DNA from: MWBF01 sp040772005
GTDB lineage: Bacteria; Chloroflexota; Anaerolineae; CG2-30-64-16
Assembly: GCA_040772005.1 (NCBI GenBank)
Contig: JAXGYZ010000015.1
Location: forward strand, 41,124 to 105,123
DNA: 64,000 bases
Direction: 5' to 3'
Shown here in pieces: positions 27,023 to 36,202 of this stretch. A program made the position numbers and the translations under genes. The notes beneath the pieces are model-generated. The model made no database searches. It saw nothing but the letters and a program-made list of their open reading frames with translations, and was not told the origin of the DNA. Position 1 is the first letter of the stretch; each line of letters begins with the position of its first letter.

Positions 27023-28256
27023 CGTATGGCTCATTGCCAGGAACGAGTACGCGCGCATGGTCAAGCGCCGGTCGTTCGTCCTGGCGACGCTCGGTGTGCC
27101 GCTGCTCATTCTCGGCGTGATGGGCATCAGCATCCTGCTGGGCGAGCGCAGCGACCGGACCGATCCCCGGCCGGTCGGCTTCGTGGACCTGGCCGGCGCG
27201 TATGCGTCGCTCCCGCCCCGACAGGCGTATGCTGACGACGATGACGTCGAGGTACGCACTTTCGCCGATGCCGAGGCCGCGCGCGCCGCGCTCGCGGCGG
27301 GCGAGATCCAGGCCTACTACACCGTCCCGCAAGACTATGACACGAACCGCCGCGTACAGGTGCAGTATTGGGAGGATGCGCCTTCCTCCGAAGTAAACTC
27401 CTTGTTCACGCGTCTCCTGCGCGCCTCGCTCGTGCAGAGTGAGCCGGACGATGTGCGGGTCCAACTGCTGCGCGGAATCGACTTCGAGGCCCGGATGGTT
27501 AAGGACGGCCAGCCCGTCGAGGGCGGCGGCCCGGTGGAATTCATCTTTGCCCTCGTCCTGGGCATGTTCTTCGTGTTCATCGTCATGGGTTCCGGCGGCT
27601 ATCTGCTGCAGGCTGTCAGCACCGAGAAGGAGAACCGGACCGTCGAGATCATGTTCACGTCGGTCTCGCCGGTGCAGCTCATCGCAGGCAAGGCGCTCGG
27701 CCTGATGGCCGTTGCCCTGACGCAGATCGGCTTCTGGGTGCTGACGCTGCTCGTTGCGGCTGTGGTTGCATCGCGCTTCACTGACTTCCTCGGGGACCTC
27801 GCGATCCCGTGGGCACTGGCCGGCGTCATGCTGCTCTACTTCCTGCCGACCTACGCGCTGGTCGCGGGGCTGATGATTACGATCGGCAGCGTCTTCACCG
27901 ACTTGCAGCAGAGCCAGCAGATCTCCGGCATTGTCAATCTCGTTTTTATGGCGCCGGTTTTCTTCCTGATACTGGTCTTCACCAACCCGAACAGCCCGTT
28001 GATGGTAGCTCTGACCCTCATCCCGACCACCGCGTTCTTGACGGTCGCGATGCGCTGGGCCACGACGACCATCCCTGCCTGGCAGTTGATCGTCGGGTGG
28101 CTGGGTGTCGTGCTCACTGCCGCGTTCAGCGTCTGGGCCGCGGCGAAGGTCTTTCGCGTCGGCATGCTGCAATACGGGCAGAACATCGACATCCGCCGGC
28201 TCGTGAGCATCGTCACTGCGCGGGGCGCAGGGGTCCCTGGGGGGCGAAATGCGTAA
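27015..28256 (+). CDS. ABC-2 family permease (NatB-like), first
   Basis: This 413-aa membrane subunit has one N-terminal transmembrane helix (FVLATLGVPLLILGVMGI), a large extracytoplasmic domain of about 150 residues, then five hydrophobic segments from about residue 175 (FIFALVLGMFFVFIVMG). The loop motif VSTEKENRTVEIMFTSVSP is diagnostic of NatB/YhaP-type ABC-2 permeases. It overlaps the ATPase upstream and the second permease downstream by 8 nt each, so the three are translationally coupled. Confidence 0.9.
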   Translation: MRNVWLIARNEYARMVKRRSFVLATLGVPLLILGVMGISILLGERSDRTDPRPVGFVDLAGAYASLPPRQAYADDDDVEVRTFADAEAARAALAAGEIQAYYTVPQDYDTNRRVQVQYWEDAPSSEVNSLFTRLLRASLVQSEPDDVRVQLLRGIDFEARMVKDGQPVEGGGPVEFIFALVLGMFFVFIVMGSGGYLLQAVSTEKENRTVEIMFTSVSPVQLIAGKALGLMAVALTQIGFWVLTLLVAAVVASRFTDFLGDLAIPWALAGVMLLYFLPTYALVAGLMITIGSVFTDLQQSQQISGIVNLVFMAPVFFLILVFTNPNSPLMVALTLIPTTAFLTVAMRWATTTIPAWQLIVGWLGVVLTAAFSVWAAAKVFRVGMLQYGQNIDIRRLVSIVTARGAGVPGGRNA

Positions 28257-29478
28257 CATCCTGCTGGTCATCAAACACGAGATCCTGACAACCATCGGCA
28301 AGCCGTCGTTCTGGTTCATGACGCTGATTTTTCCGGTCATGATCATGGGCTTCAGCCTGCTGCCGACGCTGATGGCAGAGACGGCCATCGACAATCCCTC
28401 CGCGCTCCCCTCGATCATGCAGGCGGGAGTGCAGACCATCGGCTATGTGGACCAGGCCGGCCTCATCCGCCAGTTCCCGCCCGGCTTGCCTGCGGACAGC
28501 GTGCAGGCGTTCCCAGATGAAGACGCGGCCCTGGCCGCGCTGGCCGCAGGCGAGATTTCCCAGTACTACGTGCTGCCGCCCGGCTTAATGCAGGATGGCA
28601 AGGTGACGGTCGTCGCAGACCAGACCGCGCCTATGGCGGGCATCGGGCCGGGCCGCACGATCGAATACCTGGTCAACTACAACCTGACCGGCGATGACCG
28701 GCTGGCCCGCCTGGTGATGGATCCGTTGGGCTCGCTGGAGGCCGAGGCGCTTTCGCCGGACGTCCGTTCGGGCGGCGGTTTCTCCGGCTTCGGCATCTCG
28801 TTCGTGGTGATGTTCGTGCTCTTCTTTGTCATTACGATGAGCGCGGGGTACATGCTGCAAAGCGTGGCGAAGGAGAAGGAAAACCGCACCGCGGAGGTCT
28901 TGCTGATGAGTCTGCGGCCGCGCGAACTGATGCTCGGTAAGGTGCTCGGGTTGGGTCTCGTGGCCCTGGTCCAGATGGGCATTTGGATCGGCGGCGGCGT
29001 GCTGCTGTTGGGCAGCGGCCTTGCGATCACCAGTATGCTGGCCGGCCAGCCCTTGCCGCTGAGCCTGCTCTTCTGGGCCGTCGCCTACTTCCTGCTGGGC
29101 TATCTCATCTACGCGGCGATGCTGGGTGCGCTGGGTGCGCTCGCGCCCACCATGCGGGAGGGCTCGCAGTTTACGTTCGCAATCCTGCTGCCGCTGTTGG
29201 TGCCGCTCTGGTTCAACTCGGTGTTCATGCAGGAGCCAAACGGCACGGTCGCGACCGTCCTGAGTCTCTTCCCGCTGACCGCGCCCACGTCCATGGTCAC
29301 GCGCATGGCCGCGACCGTCGTCCCGCTGTGGCAGCCGGTCGTCGGCATCATCCTGCTGCTCGTCACCGCATACGGCCTTGTCCTGCTCTCTGCCCGCTTC
29401 TTCCGTGCGGACACGCTTCTGTCGAGCGACAGCCTGAGCTGGGGCCGCATCCGCCGCGAGCTGCTGGGGAAGGCATAA
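28249..29478 (+). CDS. ABC-2 family permease (NatB-like), second
   Basis: This 409-aa paralogue of the preceding permease has the same layout: an N-terminal helix (FWFMTLIFPVMIMGFSLLP), an extracytoplasmic domain, and a six-helix ABC-2 domain with SVAKEKENRTAEVLLMSLRP in the coupling loop. The two permeases probably form a heterodimer on the NatA-like ATPase. The exported substrate is unknown; Na+, peptides or lipids are all possible for the family. A family D inverted repeat follows at 29479. Confidence 0.9.
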   Translation: MRNILLVIKHEILTTIGKPSFWFMTLIFPVMIMGFSLLPTLMAETAIDNPSALPSIMQAGVQTIGYVDQAGLIRQFPPGLPADSVQAFPDEDAALAALAAGEISQYYVLPPGLMQDGKVTVVADQTAPMAGIGPGRTIEYLVNYNLTGDDRLARLVMDPLGSLEAEALSPDVRSGGGFSGFGISFVVMFVLFFVITMSAGYMLQSVAKEKENRTAEVLLMSLRPRELMLGKVLGLGLVALVQMGIWIGGGVLLLGSGLAITSMLAGQPLPLSLLFWAVAYFLLGYLIYAAMLGALGALAPTMREGSQFTFAILLPLLVPLWFNSVFMQEPNGTVATVLSLFPLTAPTSMVTRMAATVVPLWQPVVGIILLLVTAYGLVLLSARFFRADTLLSSDSLSWGRIRRELLGKA

Positions 29479-29603
29479 TAGAACGCTGATAACGCTGATG
29501 GGCCAAGCGAAGCTTGGCCCGATTTGCGCTGATCTTCATCGCTTTTCGAAACAAGAAAGATCAGGGAGAATCAGTCACATCAGCATTTATCAGCGTTCTA
29601 TGC
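29479..29603. repeat. family D inverted repeat, copy 2
   Basis: atagaacgctgataacgctgatg begins right after the permease stop and is mirrored by tcagcatttatcagcgttctatg ending about 29602, so the ~120-bp unit has terminal inverted repeats. An inner gggccaagc/gcttggccc hairpin sits at 29511-29520. It resembles a MITE-like element. Confidence 0.6.
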
Positions 29604-29700
29604 TATCCCCACGTTGTAGTCCAGCACTTTGAAAGCGCTGCGTCTGTGGCTATAGTGGCAGCCGGGAAAGAGTGCTCGCCCCCACTGAGGATGTGCCCTG

Positions 29701-32268
29701 TTGCTGACCCCTGCCCACCGCTTCCCGTGGAACCATCTCTCCCCGCGCGGCCGCCATGCCGCCCGCGTGCTTGCGCTCGCGTTGCCGCTCTTCATCTACA
29801 CCGCCATCGGCTTCTTCAAGAGCCTGCCGGCGGTCAGCCTCGTCACGCAGGTTGGAGTGCTCATCCTCCTCGCGGGCTGGTGGGGCTATCGCGCCATCCG
29901 GCGGCGAGGGCTGATGGTCACGCCGCTGAACCTCCCGCTCGTCGCCTATCTCGCCGCGCTGGCCATGGCTGTCCTCGCCTCGACCGACCCGCGCACCAGC
30001 CTGGATGCAGTGGTAACCGTGGCGGCGCTCGTCCTGTTCTACTTCCTCTTTTGCGACCTCCTGCTGGCCGGCTGGCGGCCTGAAGTCTTCATCGATGTCC
30101 TGCTGGCGGTTGTGGGCCTGTTCCTGGTCGAGGCGCTCGGCTACCTGGCCTTCCAGTATGCCCGCTGGCTGCTCCTCAGCGTGTCCATCTACCCGAAGTT
30201 CCTGATCCAGCCGCAGATCTACGGCGTGGCCGACCACCCGAACCTCCTGGCCGGCCTGATCAACCTCGCGCTCCCGTTCGCCATCCTGCGGCTGGCGGGG
30301 CCTCACCCCGCGCGCCCTCTGGCCGCACGGGGTGAGGCCCGTTTCCTCTGGCGCGCCTATCTGCTCGCCGCCACGGTCGTACTCTTCTACACCCAATCGC
30401 GCGCGGGCTGGGTGGCCTCCCTCGCGGCGATCGGCGTGGTCCTGCTCCCCCTGCTCGCGCCCCACGGGCTGCCGCACCGGCACGCCTGGCGCGCCTGGCT
30501 GGCAACGACCCGCAGCATCTGGCTCACGCTCGGGGCCTACCTGGCCGTTTTCCTGGTCCTCGCCGCACTGAACACGCGCGCCTCCACGTCGGAGTACACG
30601 GGCAATGCCGGCGGCTTTACGGCAGGCCGCGGCATCCTCTGGCAGGTCGCCTGGGACAGCTTCATGTCCCGGCCCTTGACCGGCACCGGCCCGCTGACGT
30701 TCACCCGGCAGTACATGGACACGGTGCCTTTCCAGCGTGCCAACTCGTATACGCCGAACCACGCCCACAACCTTCTCCTCGACACCCTCGCCCAGGCCGG
30801 CTTGGTCGGCGGTCTGGCCCTCGCGTGGCTGATCGGCACAGGCCTCGTCGTGTGCCTGCGGTCATGGGGATGGCGCGGATTGGAGTCGAGGCTTCAGCCG
30901 GTCACGTACGCGGACCCGGATGGCGGGTATACCGCTCAATCCCCGTCGCGGCTGCACGACCGATCAGGCCCCAACCCCCTCCTTGTCGCCACATGCGCCG
31001 CGCTGGCCGGATTCCTCGTCCACTCGCTCTTCGACCTGACTAGCTGGCTGCCAAGCATTGCGCTGGTGGTTGTCATGCTCGCCGGCCTTGCCATGCACGC
31101 GGCGGGCCAGGTGCAGGCGGGCGCCAGTCCGCGCTGGCAACGCCGGGCAGCTATCGCGCTGGCGCTTGTAGCCGTGCTTGCGCTCCCGCCGCTCTTTGTG
31201 CGCGACTACACGGCGCGGCGCGCGCTGGGCCTGGCGATTCGCGCAGCGGGCAACGGTCAGTGGATGGCGACGACCATCTGGCTCGAAGCCGCGGTGCGGG
31301 CCGATCCCAGCAACATCCATTACCTGCGCCAGCGCGCCTACGTCTACGGCGTGCGTGCCGCCCCGCGGGCCGGGCCGGGTGATCCCGTCGCGCTCAACGT
31401 CGCGCTCACCGCCTACGAAGAACTGTTCACCGTACAGGACTCCTGGGTGCCCGATCTGCTCAATGCGGGGATGCTGTATCAGCTCGCGGGCAATGAGGGC
31501 GAGGCGCAGCGGCTGTACGAGGCGGCCGCGCCGCGCTGGGAGGGCTGGCCCCTGTCTGTGCTCCTGCTGGGAGATTCCTATGCCCGCCAGGGCCGTCGGG
31601 AGGAGGCGCGGCTCGCCTTCAGCGATGCGCTTACGCGCAACCCGCGTGCAGGTGACACGATCGCTTGCCTCCAGAATCCCCTGTGCCGGTCCCAGGCTGC
31701 CGAACTGCTCCAGCCGAGCGGCAGCATCGGCACGGTCCATCAGGAGGCGCGCGGCCTGCTGGACGCCGGGCAGAGCGTGCAGGCCCTCGCCCTGCTGCAG
31801 GGCGTGCCCACGAGCAGGCGCTCGGCCCTCATCTGGATCGACCGGGCAGAGGCGCATATCGCACTGGGCCAGTTGCGCGAGGGCCGTTACGCGCTGGAAG
31901 TGGCGGCAGCCCTCGAAGGCGACGAAAGCCCGGACAGCGCCGCCCGGCTGGCGCTACTGCGCGCCGCGCTACTTACCCTGCAAGACCGGCATAGCGAAGC
32001 CATCGCCGCGCTCGAAACCGTCATGCGACCCCGTATCGTCTTCCTGCCCTACGATATGATCTACCGGCAGTTTTCGATGCCGGGCCTGTTCGTGCCCCGG
32101 CTCGCGATGCTGGAGCGCACGATCGATGACCTGGAGGCCTACCACCGGCTGTCGCAGCTCTATACGTTGGCAGGCCGGCTGGAGGATGCAGAGTGGGCCG
32201 ACCGGCAAGCCACCGCATTGGAGGAGCTGATGGCCCAGGCCGTGGAGAACGGCGCTGCGCCGCCGTGA
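29701..32268 (+). CDS. O-antigen ligase-like polytopic protein with C-terminal TPR region
   Basis: This 855-aa inner-membrane protein resembles Wzy/WaaL-type O-antigen ligases: multiple transmembrane segments over residues 1-500, and the periplasmic-loop signature (FTAGRGILWQVAWDSF ... NHAHNLLLDTLAQAG) before the last helices. The C-terminal ~330 residues form helical TPR-like repeats (GNEGEAQRLYEAAAPRW, LAGRLEDAEWADRQA). The TTG start at 29701 is the best available, with GAGG about 10 nt upstream. A palindrome of family A lies in frame at 30298-30340, encoding part of a short loop (PHPARPLAARGEA). It probably ligates or polymerises a surface polysaccharide. Confidence 0.82.
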   Translation: MLTPAHRFPWNHLSPRGRHAARVLALALPLFIYTAIGFFKSLPAVSLVTQVGVLILLAGWWGYRAIRRRGLMVTPLNLPLVAYLAALAMAVLASTDPRTSLDAVVTVAALVLFYFLFCDLLLAGWRPEVFIDVLLAVVGLFLVEALGYLAFQYARWLLLSVSIYPKFLIQPQIYGVADHPNLLAGLINLALPFAILRLAGPHPARPLAARGEARFLWRAYLLAATVVLFYTQSRAGWVASLAAIGVVLLPLLAPHGLPHRHAWRAWLATTRSIWLTLGAYLAVFLVLAALNTRASTSEYTGNAGGFTAGRGILWQVAWDSFMSRPLTGTGPLTFTRQYMDTVPFQRANSYTPNHAHNLLLDTLAQAGLVGGLALAWLIGTGLVVCLRSWGWRGLESRLQPVTYADPDGGYTAQSPSRLHDRSGPNPLLVATCAALAGFLVHSLFDLTSWLPSIALVVVMLAGLAMHAAGQVQAGASPRWQRRAAIALALVAVLALPPLFVRDYTARRALGLAIRAAGNGQWMATTIWLEAAVRADPSNIHYLRQRAYVYGVRAAPRAGPGDPVALNVALTAYEELFTVQDSWVPDLLNAGMLYQLAGNEGEAQRLYEAAAPRWEGWPLSVLLLGDSYARQGRREEARLAFSDALTRNPRAGDTIACLQNPLCRSQAAELLQPSGSIGTVHQEARGLLDAGQSVQALALLQGVPTSRRSALIWIDRAEAHIALGQLREGRYALEVAAALEGDESPDSAARLALLRAALLTLQDRHSEAIAALETVMRPRIVFLPYDMIYRQFSMPGLFVPRLAMLERTIDDLEAYHRLSQLYTLAGRLEDAEWADRQATALEELMAQAVENGAAPP
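30298..30340. repeat. REP family A palindrome inside coding sequence
   Basis: Perfect 12-bp arms, ggg-cctcacccc (30298-30309) and ggggtgaggccc (30329-30340), lie wholly inside the O-antigen ligase gene without breaking the frame. Confidence 0.65.
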
Positions 32269-32382
32269 ATCACAGACGGGAAGCGCGCCCACATACAAGG
32301 ATGCTATTCACCAGCATAATGCGACACAGTTGAACATTAGACAAACACGGAACAGGCAATATGAATTCACGGAGGGTGTACA

Positions 32383-32925
32383 ATGTTTAAGAGGCTGTCT
32401 GTCGTACTGATGCTGGTCGTTGGGATGGTCATCGGCTCCGCAGGCTTTGCGGCTGCCGCCCCCAAGTCCGATGCTATGCGCCCGACGATCGTTGGAATCG
32501 CCGTCAGCGACCCCAACTTCTCGACCCTGGTCGCCGCAGTGAGCAAGGCGGGCCTGGTCGAGCCGCTGAACAGCAACCGGGGCCAGGTGACCGTGTTCGC
32601 CCCCACGAACATGGCGTTCGACAACCTGGCGGGCGCGCTGCTGGGCGAGGGCAAGACCGGCATGGACCTGGTTGAAGCCCTGGATGCCGAGACCTTGAAA
32701 GCCGTCGTGCTGTACCATGTGGCCCCCGGCAAGCGGTATGCTGCGGACGTGCTGAGCAGTTCCCGCATCCGCACGGCCAGCAAGGCCTTCCTGTTCCCGT
32801 ACGTGATGGACGGTAACGCCTACCTGAAGAACCCGAACGGCGTGGCCGATGCGCAGATCATCGCCACAGACATCGAAGCCAGCAACGGTGTCATCCACGT
32901 GATCGACCAGGTGTTGATTCCGTAA
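32383..32925 (+). CDS. secreted fasciclin-domain protein
   Basis: This 180-aa exported protein has a signal peptide (residues 1-25, LSVVLMLVVGMVIGSAGFAAA-A) and one FAS1 domain. The H1-like segment VTVFAPTNMAFDNL and the H2-like end SNGVIHVIDQVLIP are both clear. FAS1 domains mediate adhesion or protein contacts at the cell surface. The start has GGAGGG upstream. It is a single-domain form with no anchor, so it is probably released or loosely surface-bound. A hairpin follows the gene. Confidence 0.93.
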   Translation: MFKRLSVVLMLVVGMVIGSAGFAAAAPKSDAMRPTIVGIAVSDPNFSTLVAAVSKAGLVEPLNSNRGQVTVFAPTNMAFDNLAGALLGEGKTGMDLVEALDAETLKAVVLYHVAPGKRYAADVLSSSRIRTASKAFLFPYVMDGNAYLKNPNGVADAQIIATDIEASNGVIHVIDQVLIP

Positions 32926-32968
32926 CCTGAACAACCGAACGCACTCTCGAGTTCCTCTCTCCTTGCAA

Positions 32969-33004
32969 AGAGGCCCGCAGATCGACGAGATCTTGCGGGC
33001 CTCT
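32969..33004. terminator. hairpin after fasciclin gene
   Basis: agaggcccgcagatc and its complement gatcttgcgggcctct (one bulge) form a strong stem around GACGA, 44 nt after the stop. No T tract follows on the plus strand. Confidence 0.55.
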
Positions 33005-33034
33005 GAGCGTCTCCTGCGCACTATCGTTTGTGGT

Positions 33035-33292
33035 CTGTAGGGGCGAAGGAAACCGCAATGGCTCTTTCCATGCTCACACCGGTCCATTGCCCGGCACTCC
33101 GTCGTGGACGCCAGTCCTTCGAGGTTTACTTCGCCCTTGCCCCCAGACGACGTACCGTGTCCGCCTCGGGGCGTGTTTCGTCGTATGGCACGCGTGGGCG
33201 AGGCCGGCCCGGACGGTTCGCCGCATGGTGCGGTCAGGATATCAGGGCGTGCTTGTGCGTTGACCAGGTCCTACCGTGGCCGGCCACCGCCC
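33035..33292. repeat. about 260-bp dispersed repeat, copy 2 (family F)
   Basis: taggggcgaaggaaaccgc (about 33039-33057) and cggtcaggatatcagggcgtg (about 33231-33251) occur in the same order and similar spacing as in copy 1 at 10998-11290. The rest is diverged. No gene is present in the 367-nt gap. Confidence 0.55.
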
Positions 33293-34756
33293 CTACAACC
33301 GGCTCACGTCGTGGGAGCCGCTCTCGCGGATACCCGCCGGTGTAATCTCCATGAACTCGGCGTTCTCGTGGAGCTCGTCCAGCGTCCGCGCGCCCGCATA
33401 GCTCATGCCGGAGCGCAGCCCGCCGACCAACTGGTAGAGGATCTCCCGCACGTGCCCCCGGTAGGGCACCACGGCCTCAACGCCTTCCGGCACAACCTTG
33501 TCCCAATCCTGTTGGCTCTCCGCACTCTCGTCGCCGTTCCCGCGCTCCGCCTGTTGCCGGCCCATCGCCGCGCCCAGCGAGGCCATCCCCCGCACGACCT
33601 TGAATTTCTGTCCGTTGCGGATGACCGGCGCGCCGGGCGCCTCCTCGCAGCCGGCGAACAGGCTGCCGATCATGACCGTGTCCGCGCCCGCCGCCAGTGC
33701 CTTGACGAGGTCCCCTGACACCCGGATGCCGCCGTCTGCAATGATGGGGAGGTCGCGGCCCGTGTCGGCCACCCCCTGCACGCTGTCCATGATGGCCGTG
33801 AGCTGGGGGACGCCGAAGCCGGTGACGATACGCGTCGTGCAGATGGAGCCGGGGCCGATGCCCACTTTGATGGCGTCCGCGCCCGCCTCCGCCAGGTCGC
33901 GCGCACCCTCGCGCGTCGCGACGTTGCCCGCGATGATCTGCGCAGCGGGAAACTCACGGCGGAGCCGCCGGACCACGGCAATGCAGTGATCCGCGTGCCC
34001 GTGCGCGATGTCCAGCACGATCACGTCCGCACCCGCTTCCAGCAGGGCTGCGGCACGCGCCACCTCACCGGTCCCGACGCCGATCGCGCCGCCGACGCGC
34101 AGCCGTCCGTGCTCATCGAGCGTGGCGTCGGGGTACTGCTGCACCTTCATCAGGTCTTGCGTTGTGATCAGTCCAGCCAGCCCGCCTGCCTCATCGAGGA
34201 TGGGCAGCTTCTCCAGCCGGTGCTCGTACAGTACGCGGCGGGCCTCGTCGCGCGTCACGTCCGGCCCAACATGAATGACCTTTTCGACGGGTGTCATCAC
34301 CTCGCGCACATGCACGGCAGTAGCCGGCGCGAGCAGCACATCGCGGTGGGTCACGAGGCCCTCGAAGCGGCCTTCCGGCCCGAGCACAACCAGCCCGCCC
34401 ACCTCGCAGCGCTGCATCAGCTCGGCCGCCTGCGCGATGGTTGCATCTGGCTCGACGGCATAGGGATGGGCGACGACGAAGCCCTGCGACCGCTTCACGT
34501 GCGCGACCTGCTGCGCCTGCTGGTCGGCGGTCATGAAACGGTGAATGATGCCGATACCACCGGCGCGTGCCATTGCAATCGCCATCGCGGCCTCGGTCAC
34601 CGTGTCCATGTTTGCGCTGATGACCGGCGCGCGGAGACGGATGCCCGGCGTCAGGCGGCCCGAGGTGTCGACGTCGCGGCGCGAGGCGATCGTGGAGCGC
34701 CGGGGCGTCAGCAGAACATCGTCAAACGTAAGCGCTTTCTGCGCGCGGATGCGCAT
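33293..34756 (-). CDS. guaB: inosine-5'-monophosphate dehydrogenase
   Basis: This cytosolic enzyme converts IMP to XMP with NAD+, the committed step of GMP synthesis. The 487-aa protein has the full architecture: TIM barrel starting KALTFDDVLLTPRRS, two CBS domains inserted around residues 95-210 (IAQAAELMQRCEVGGLVVLG, VREVMTPVEKVIHV), the phosphate loop, and the catalytic Cys in GIGPGSICTTRIVTGFGVPQ. The flap region carries an unusual hydrophilic segment (GRQQAERGNGDESAESQQD) where the family is variable. The start has AGGGAGGG five bases upstream and a good promoter at 34789. It is downstream of the lysine operon but separately promoted. Confidence 0.95.
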   Translation of the reverse strand: MRIRAQKALTFDDVLLTPRRSTIASRRDVDTSGRLTPGIRLRAPVISANMDTVTEAAMAIAMARAGGIGIIHRFMTADQQAQQVAHVKRSQGFVVAHPYAVEPDATIAQAAELMQRCEVGGLVVLGPEGRFEGLVTHRDVLLAPATAVHVREVMTPVEKVIHVGPDVTRDEARRVLYEHRLEKLPILDEAGGLAGLITTQDLMKVQQYPDATLDEHGRLRVGGAIGVGTGEVARAAALLEAGADVIVLDIAHGHADHCIAVVRRLRREFPAAQIIAGNVATREGARDLAEAGADAIKVGIGPGSICTTRIVTGFGVPQLTAIMDSVQGVADTGRDLPIIADGGIRVSGDLVKALAAGADTVMIGSLFAGCEEAPGAPVIRNGQKFKVVRGMASLGAAMGRQQAERGNGDESAESQQDWDKVVPEGVEAVVPYRGHVREILYQLVGGLRSGMSYAGARTLDELHENAEFMEITPAGIRESGSHDVSRL

Positions 34757-34788
34757 GAGTCCCTCCCTGTCATTGGTTATCTCCTCTG

Positions 34789-34817
34789 ATTCTATGCCAG
34801 GGCGGGCGGGATGACAA
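34789..34817 (-). promoter_or_regulatory. sigma-70 promoter for guaB
   Basis: On the minus strand TTGTCA (34812-34817), a 17-nt spacer and TAGAAT (34789-34794) stand about 33 nt before the guaB ATG. Confidence 0.6.
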
Positions 34818-34869
34818 GGTGAAGAGATGAACAGAAGAGCAGGTGAACAGGTGATGTGGTCTGGTGGGT

Positions 34870-34914
34870 GTAGGGGCGGACGTGCCAGCGCAGCTGGCCT
34901 AGGTCCGCCCCTAC
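34870..34914. terminator. hairpin between lysK and guaB
   Basis: Perfect 12-bp arms, gtaggggcggac (34870-34881) and gtccgcccctac (34903-34914), enclose a second perfect hairpin gccagc-gca-gctggc (34884-34898). It lies after lysK and before the guaB promoter and probably ends the lysine operon transcript. Confidence 0.55.
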
Positions 34915-34950
34915 GTTACGATGGGACCGGCGTGTTCGCCCGGCATGGCG

Positions 34951-36036
34951 TCACGGGACCAACAACTGGTCCAGCGCACCGGCGAGCACGGCGACGCCCT
35001 GCAGCCACTCGTCGATCTCGACATGCTCCTCCGGCGTGTGATCCAGGCTGCTGTCGCCGGGGCCATAGGCCAGCATCGGGCAGTCCCACGCGCGTGCGAC
35101 CACGTTCATATCGGAGGTGCCCGTCTTGAGCAAAAAGCCCGGCTCACCGGCCCGCTCGCGCACGGCAGCCAGAAATGCGCGCACGAGTGGCGTGTTCTTT
35201 TCGGCGCGGTAGGCCTGTTCTTCGCCGCTGAAGCGGAAGATGCCCTGGCCGTCCACGCTGACGAGCAGGCGTTTGAGCATGTCCGGCGCGATGCCCGGTG
35301 GGAGGCGGAAGCCCAGGCGGAGGTCGGCGGTTTCGAGCAGGCCGTCGTCGCCCGACTGGAATCTGCGCAGCGAAGCCTGCACCTGTTCCCATGTCCGGTC
35401 GTTGCCCGTATTCAGCTCCTCGATGAGCTCCTGCACGCGGCGCCAGTAGGCAAAGGCCATCTCGGGCGCGCTCTGCGCGGGGCCGGCAGTATGCGACATG
35501 AGACGCTGGAACTCGACGTCGGCCAGCAGGCGGCCCTTGTAGCCGAGCGCGATGCGCTGCCAGCCGGTCGGCTCGCCGATGACCACGAGGTCGGGCTTGC
35601 GCCGGCCGGTCAGATGGCGCGCGCCGCGTGAGCTGGCGCTCTCCTCCTCGACCGCGCCTGCGACGACGAGCCGCCAGCCCGGCCGCGGACCGATCAGCGC
35701 GGCGGCCGTCGCGAAAGCGGCCAACGGACCTTTGGCATCCACTGCGCCGCGGCCGTACAGGCTGCCCTCGCGCTCGCAGACCTTCGGGAAGCCGGGCACG
35801 GTGTCGATGTGGCCGAGCAAGAGCAGTTCGCGCTTCGGGCCGGTCGCGCCCGGCGCTTCCAGCACGCCGATGGCGTTGCCTGCGCTGTCGCGGTGGGCAG
35901 AGAAGCCGTGCTCTGCCAGCCACTTGACCAGGAAGTTGACGGCGGGCATCTCCTGGCCGGAAGGCGAGCGGATCTCGAGCAGCCGGCGCAGGAGCGCCAG
36001 ACCGCTGGCAGTGGTTTCGCTGATGTCGGTGGACAT
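34951..36036 (-). CDS. lysK: LysW-carrier-protein lysine deacylase (M20 family)
   Basis: This enzyme releases lysine from LysW-gamma-L-lysine in the last step of the alpha-aminoadipate pathway. It is a 361-aa zinc hydrolase of peptidase family M20. Metal-binding segments are intact: LLGHIDTVPG (His, Asp), GRGAVDAKGPLA (bridging Asp) and GAVEEESASS (Glu pair). GTSDMNVVARAW near the end matches the LysK/ArgE-like C-terminal motif. It is the last gene of the lysine operon, about 170 nt after homoisocitrate dehydrogenase. The alternative, an ornithine-releasing homologue, is unlikely given the neighbouring homocitrate genes. Confidence 0.92.
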   Translation of the reverse strand: MSTDISETTASGLALLRRLLEIRSPSGQEMPAVNFLVKWLAEHGFSAHRDSAGNAIGVLEAPGATGPKRELLLLGHIDTVPGFPKVCEREGSLYGRGAVDAKGPLAAFATAAALIGPRPGWRLVVAGAVEEESASSRGARHLTGRRKPDLVVIGEPTGWQRIALGYKGRLLADVEFQRLMSHTAGPAQSAPEMAFAYWRRVQELIEELNTGNDRTWEQVQASLRRFQSGDDGLLETADLRLGFRLPPGIAPDMLKRLLVSVDGQGIFRFSGEEQAYRAEKNTPLVRAFLAAVRERAGEPGFLLKTGTSDMNVVARAWDCPMLAYGPGDSSLDHTPEEHVEIDEWLQGVAVLAGALDQLLVP

Positions 36037-36202
36037 GGTGAACCTCGCTGAACGAATTGCGAATTCCGAATTACGAATTCAGAGGGACGGCAGGTGTCCG
36101 GCGAGATCGGCGTTGATCGGGATGGGAGGGAGGTTGACCTCACCCCCCAACACCCGCAGGTCAGGAGAGGGGGTTAGGTGGTGAGGCCGCCACCCTCGTC
36201 GT
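36037..36202. repeat. repeat-containing spacer within lysine operon
   Basis: Contains cgaattgcgaattccgaattacgaattc (36053-36080) and a degraded family A palindrome (cctcaccccccaac ... gttaggtggtgagg, 36140-36185). No gene; the family A copy may pause or partly terminate transcription. Confidence 0.45.

Noticed and set aside
26904..28439. 511-codon minus-strand frame opposite the NatB-like permease
   Set aside because: Antisense shadow; its composition (Asp/Arg/His-rich) mirrors the hydrophobic permease on the other strand.
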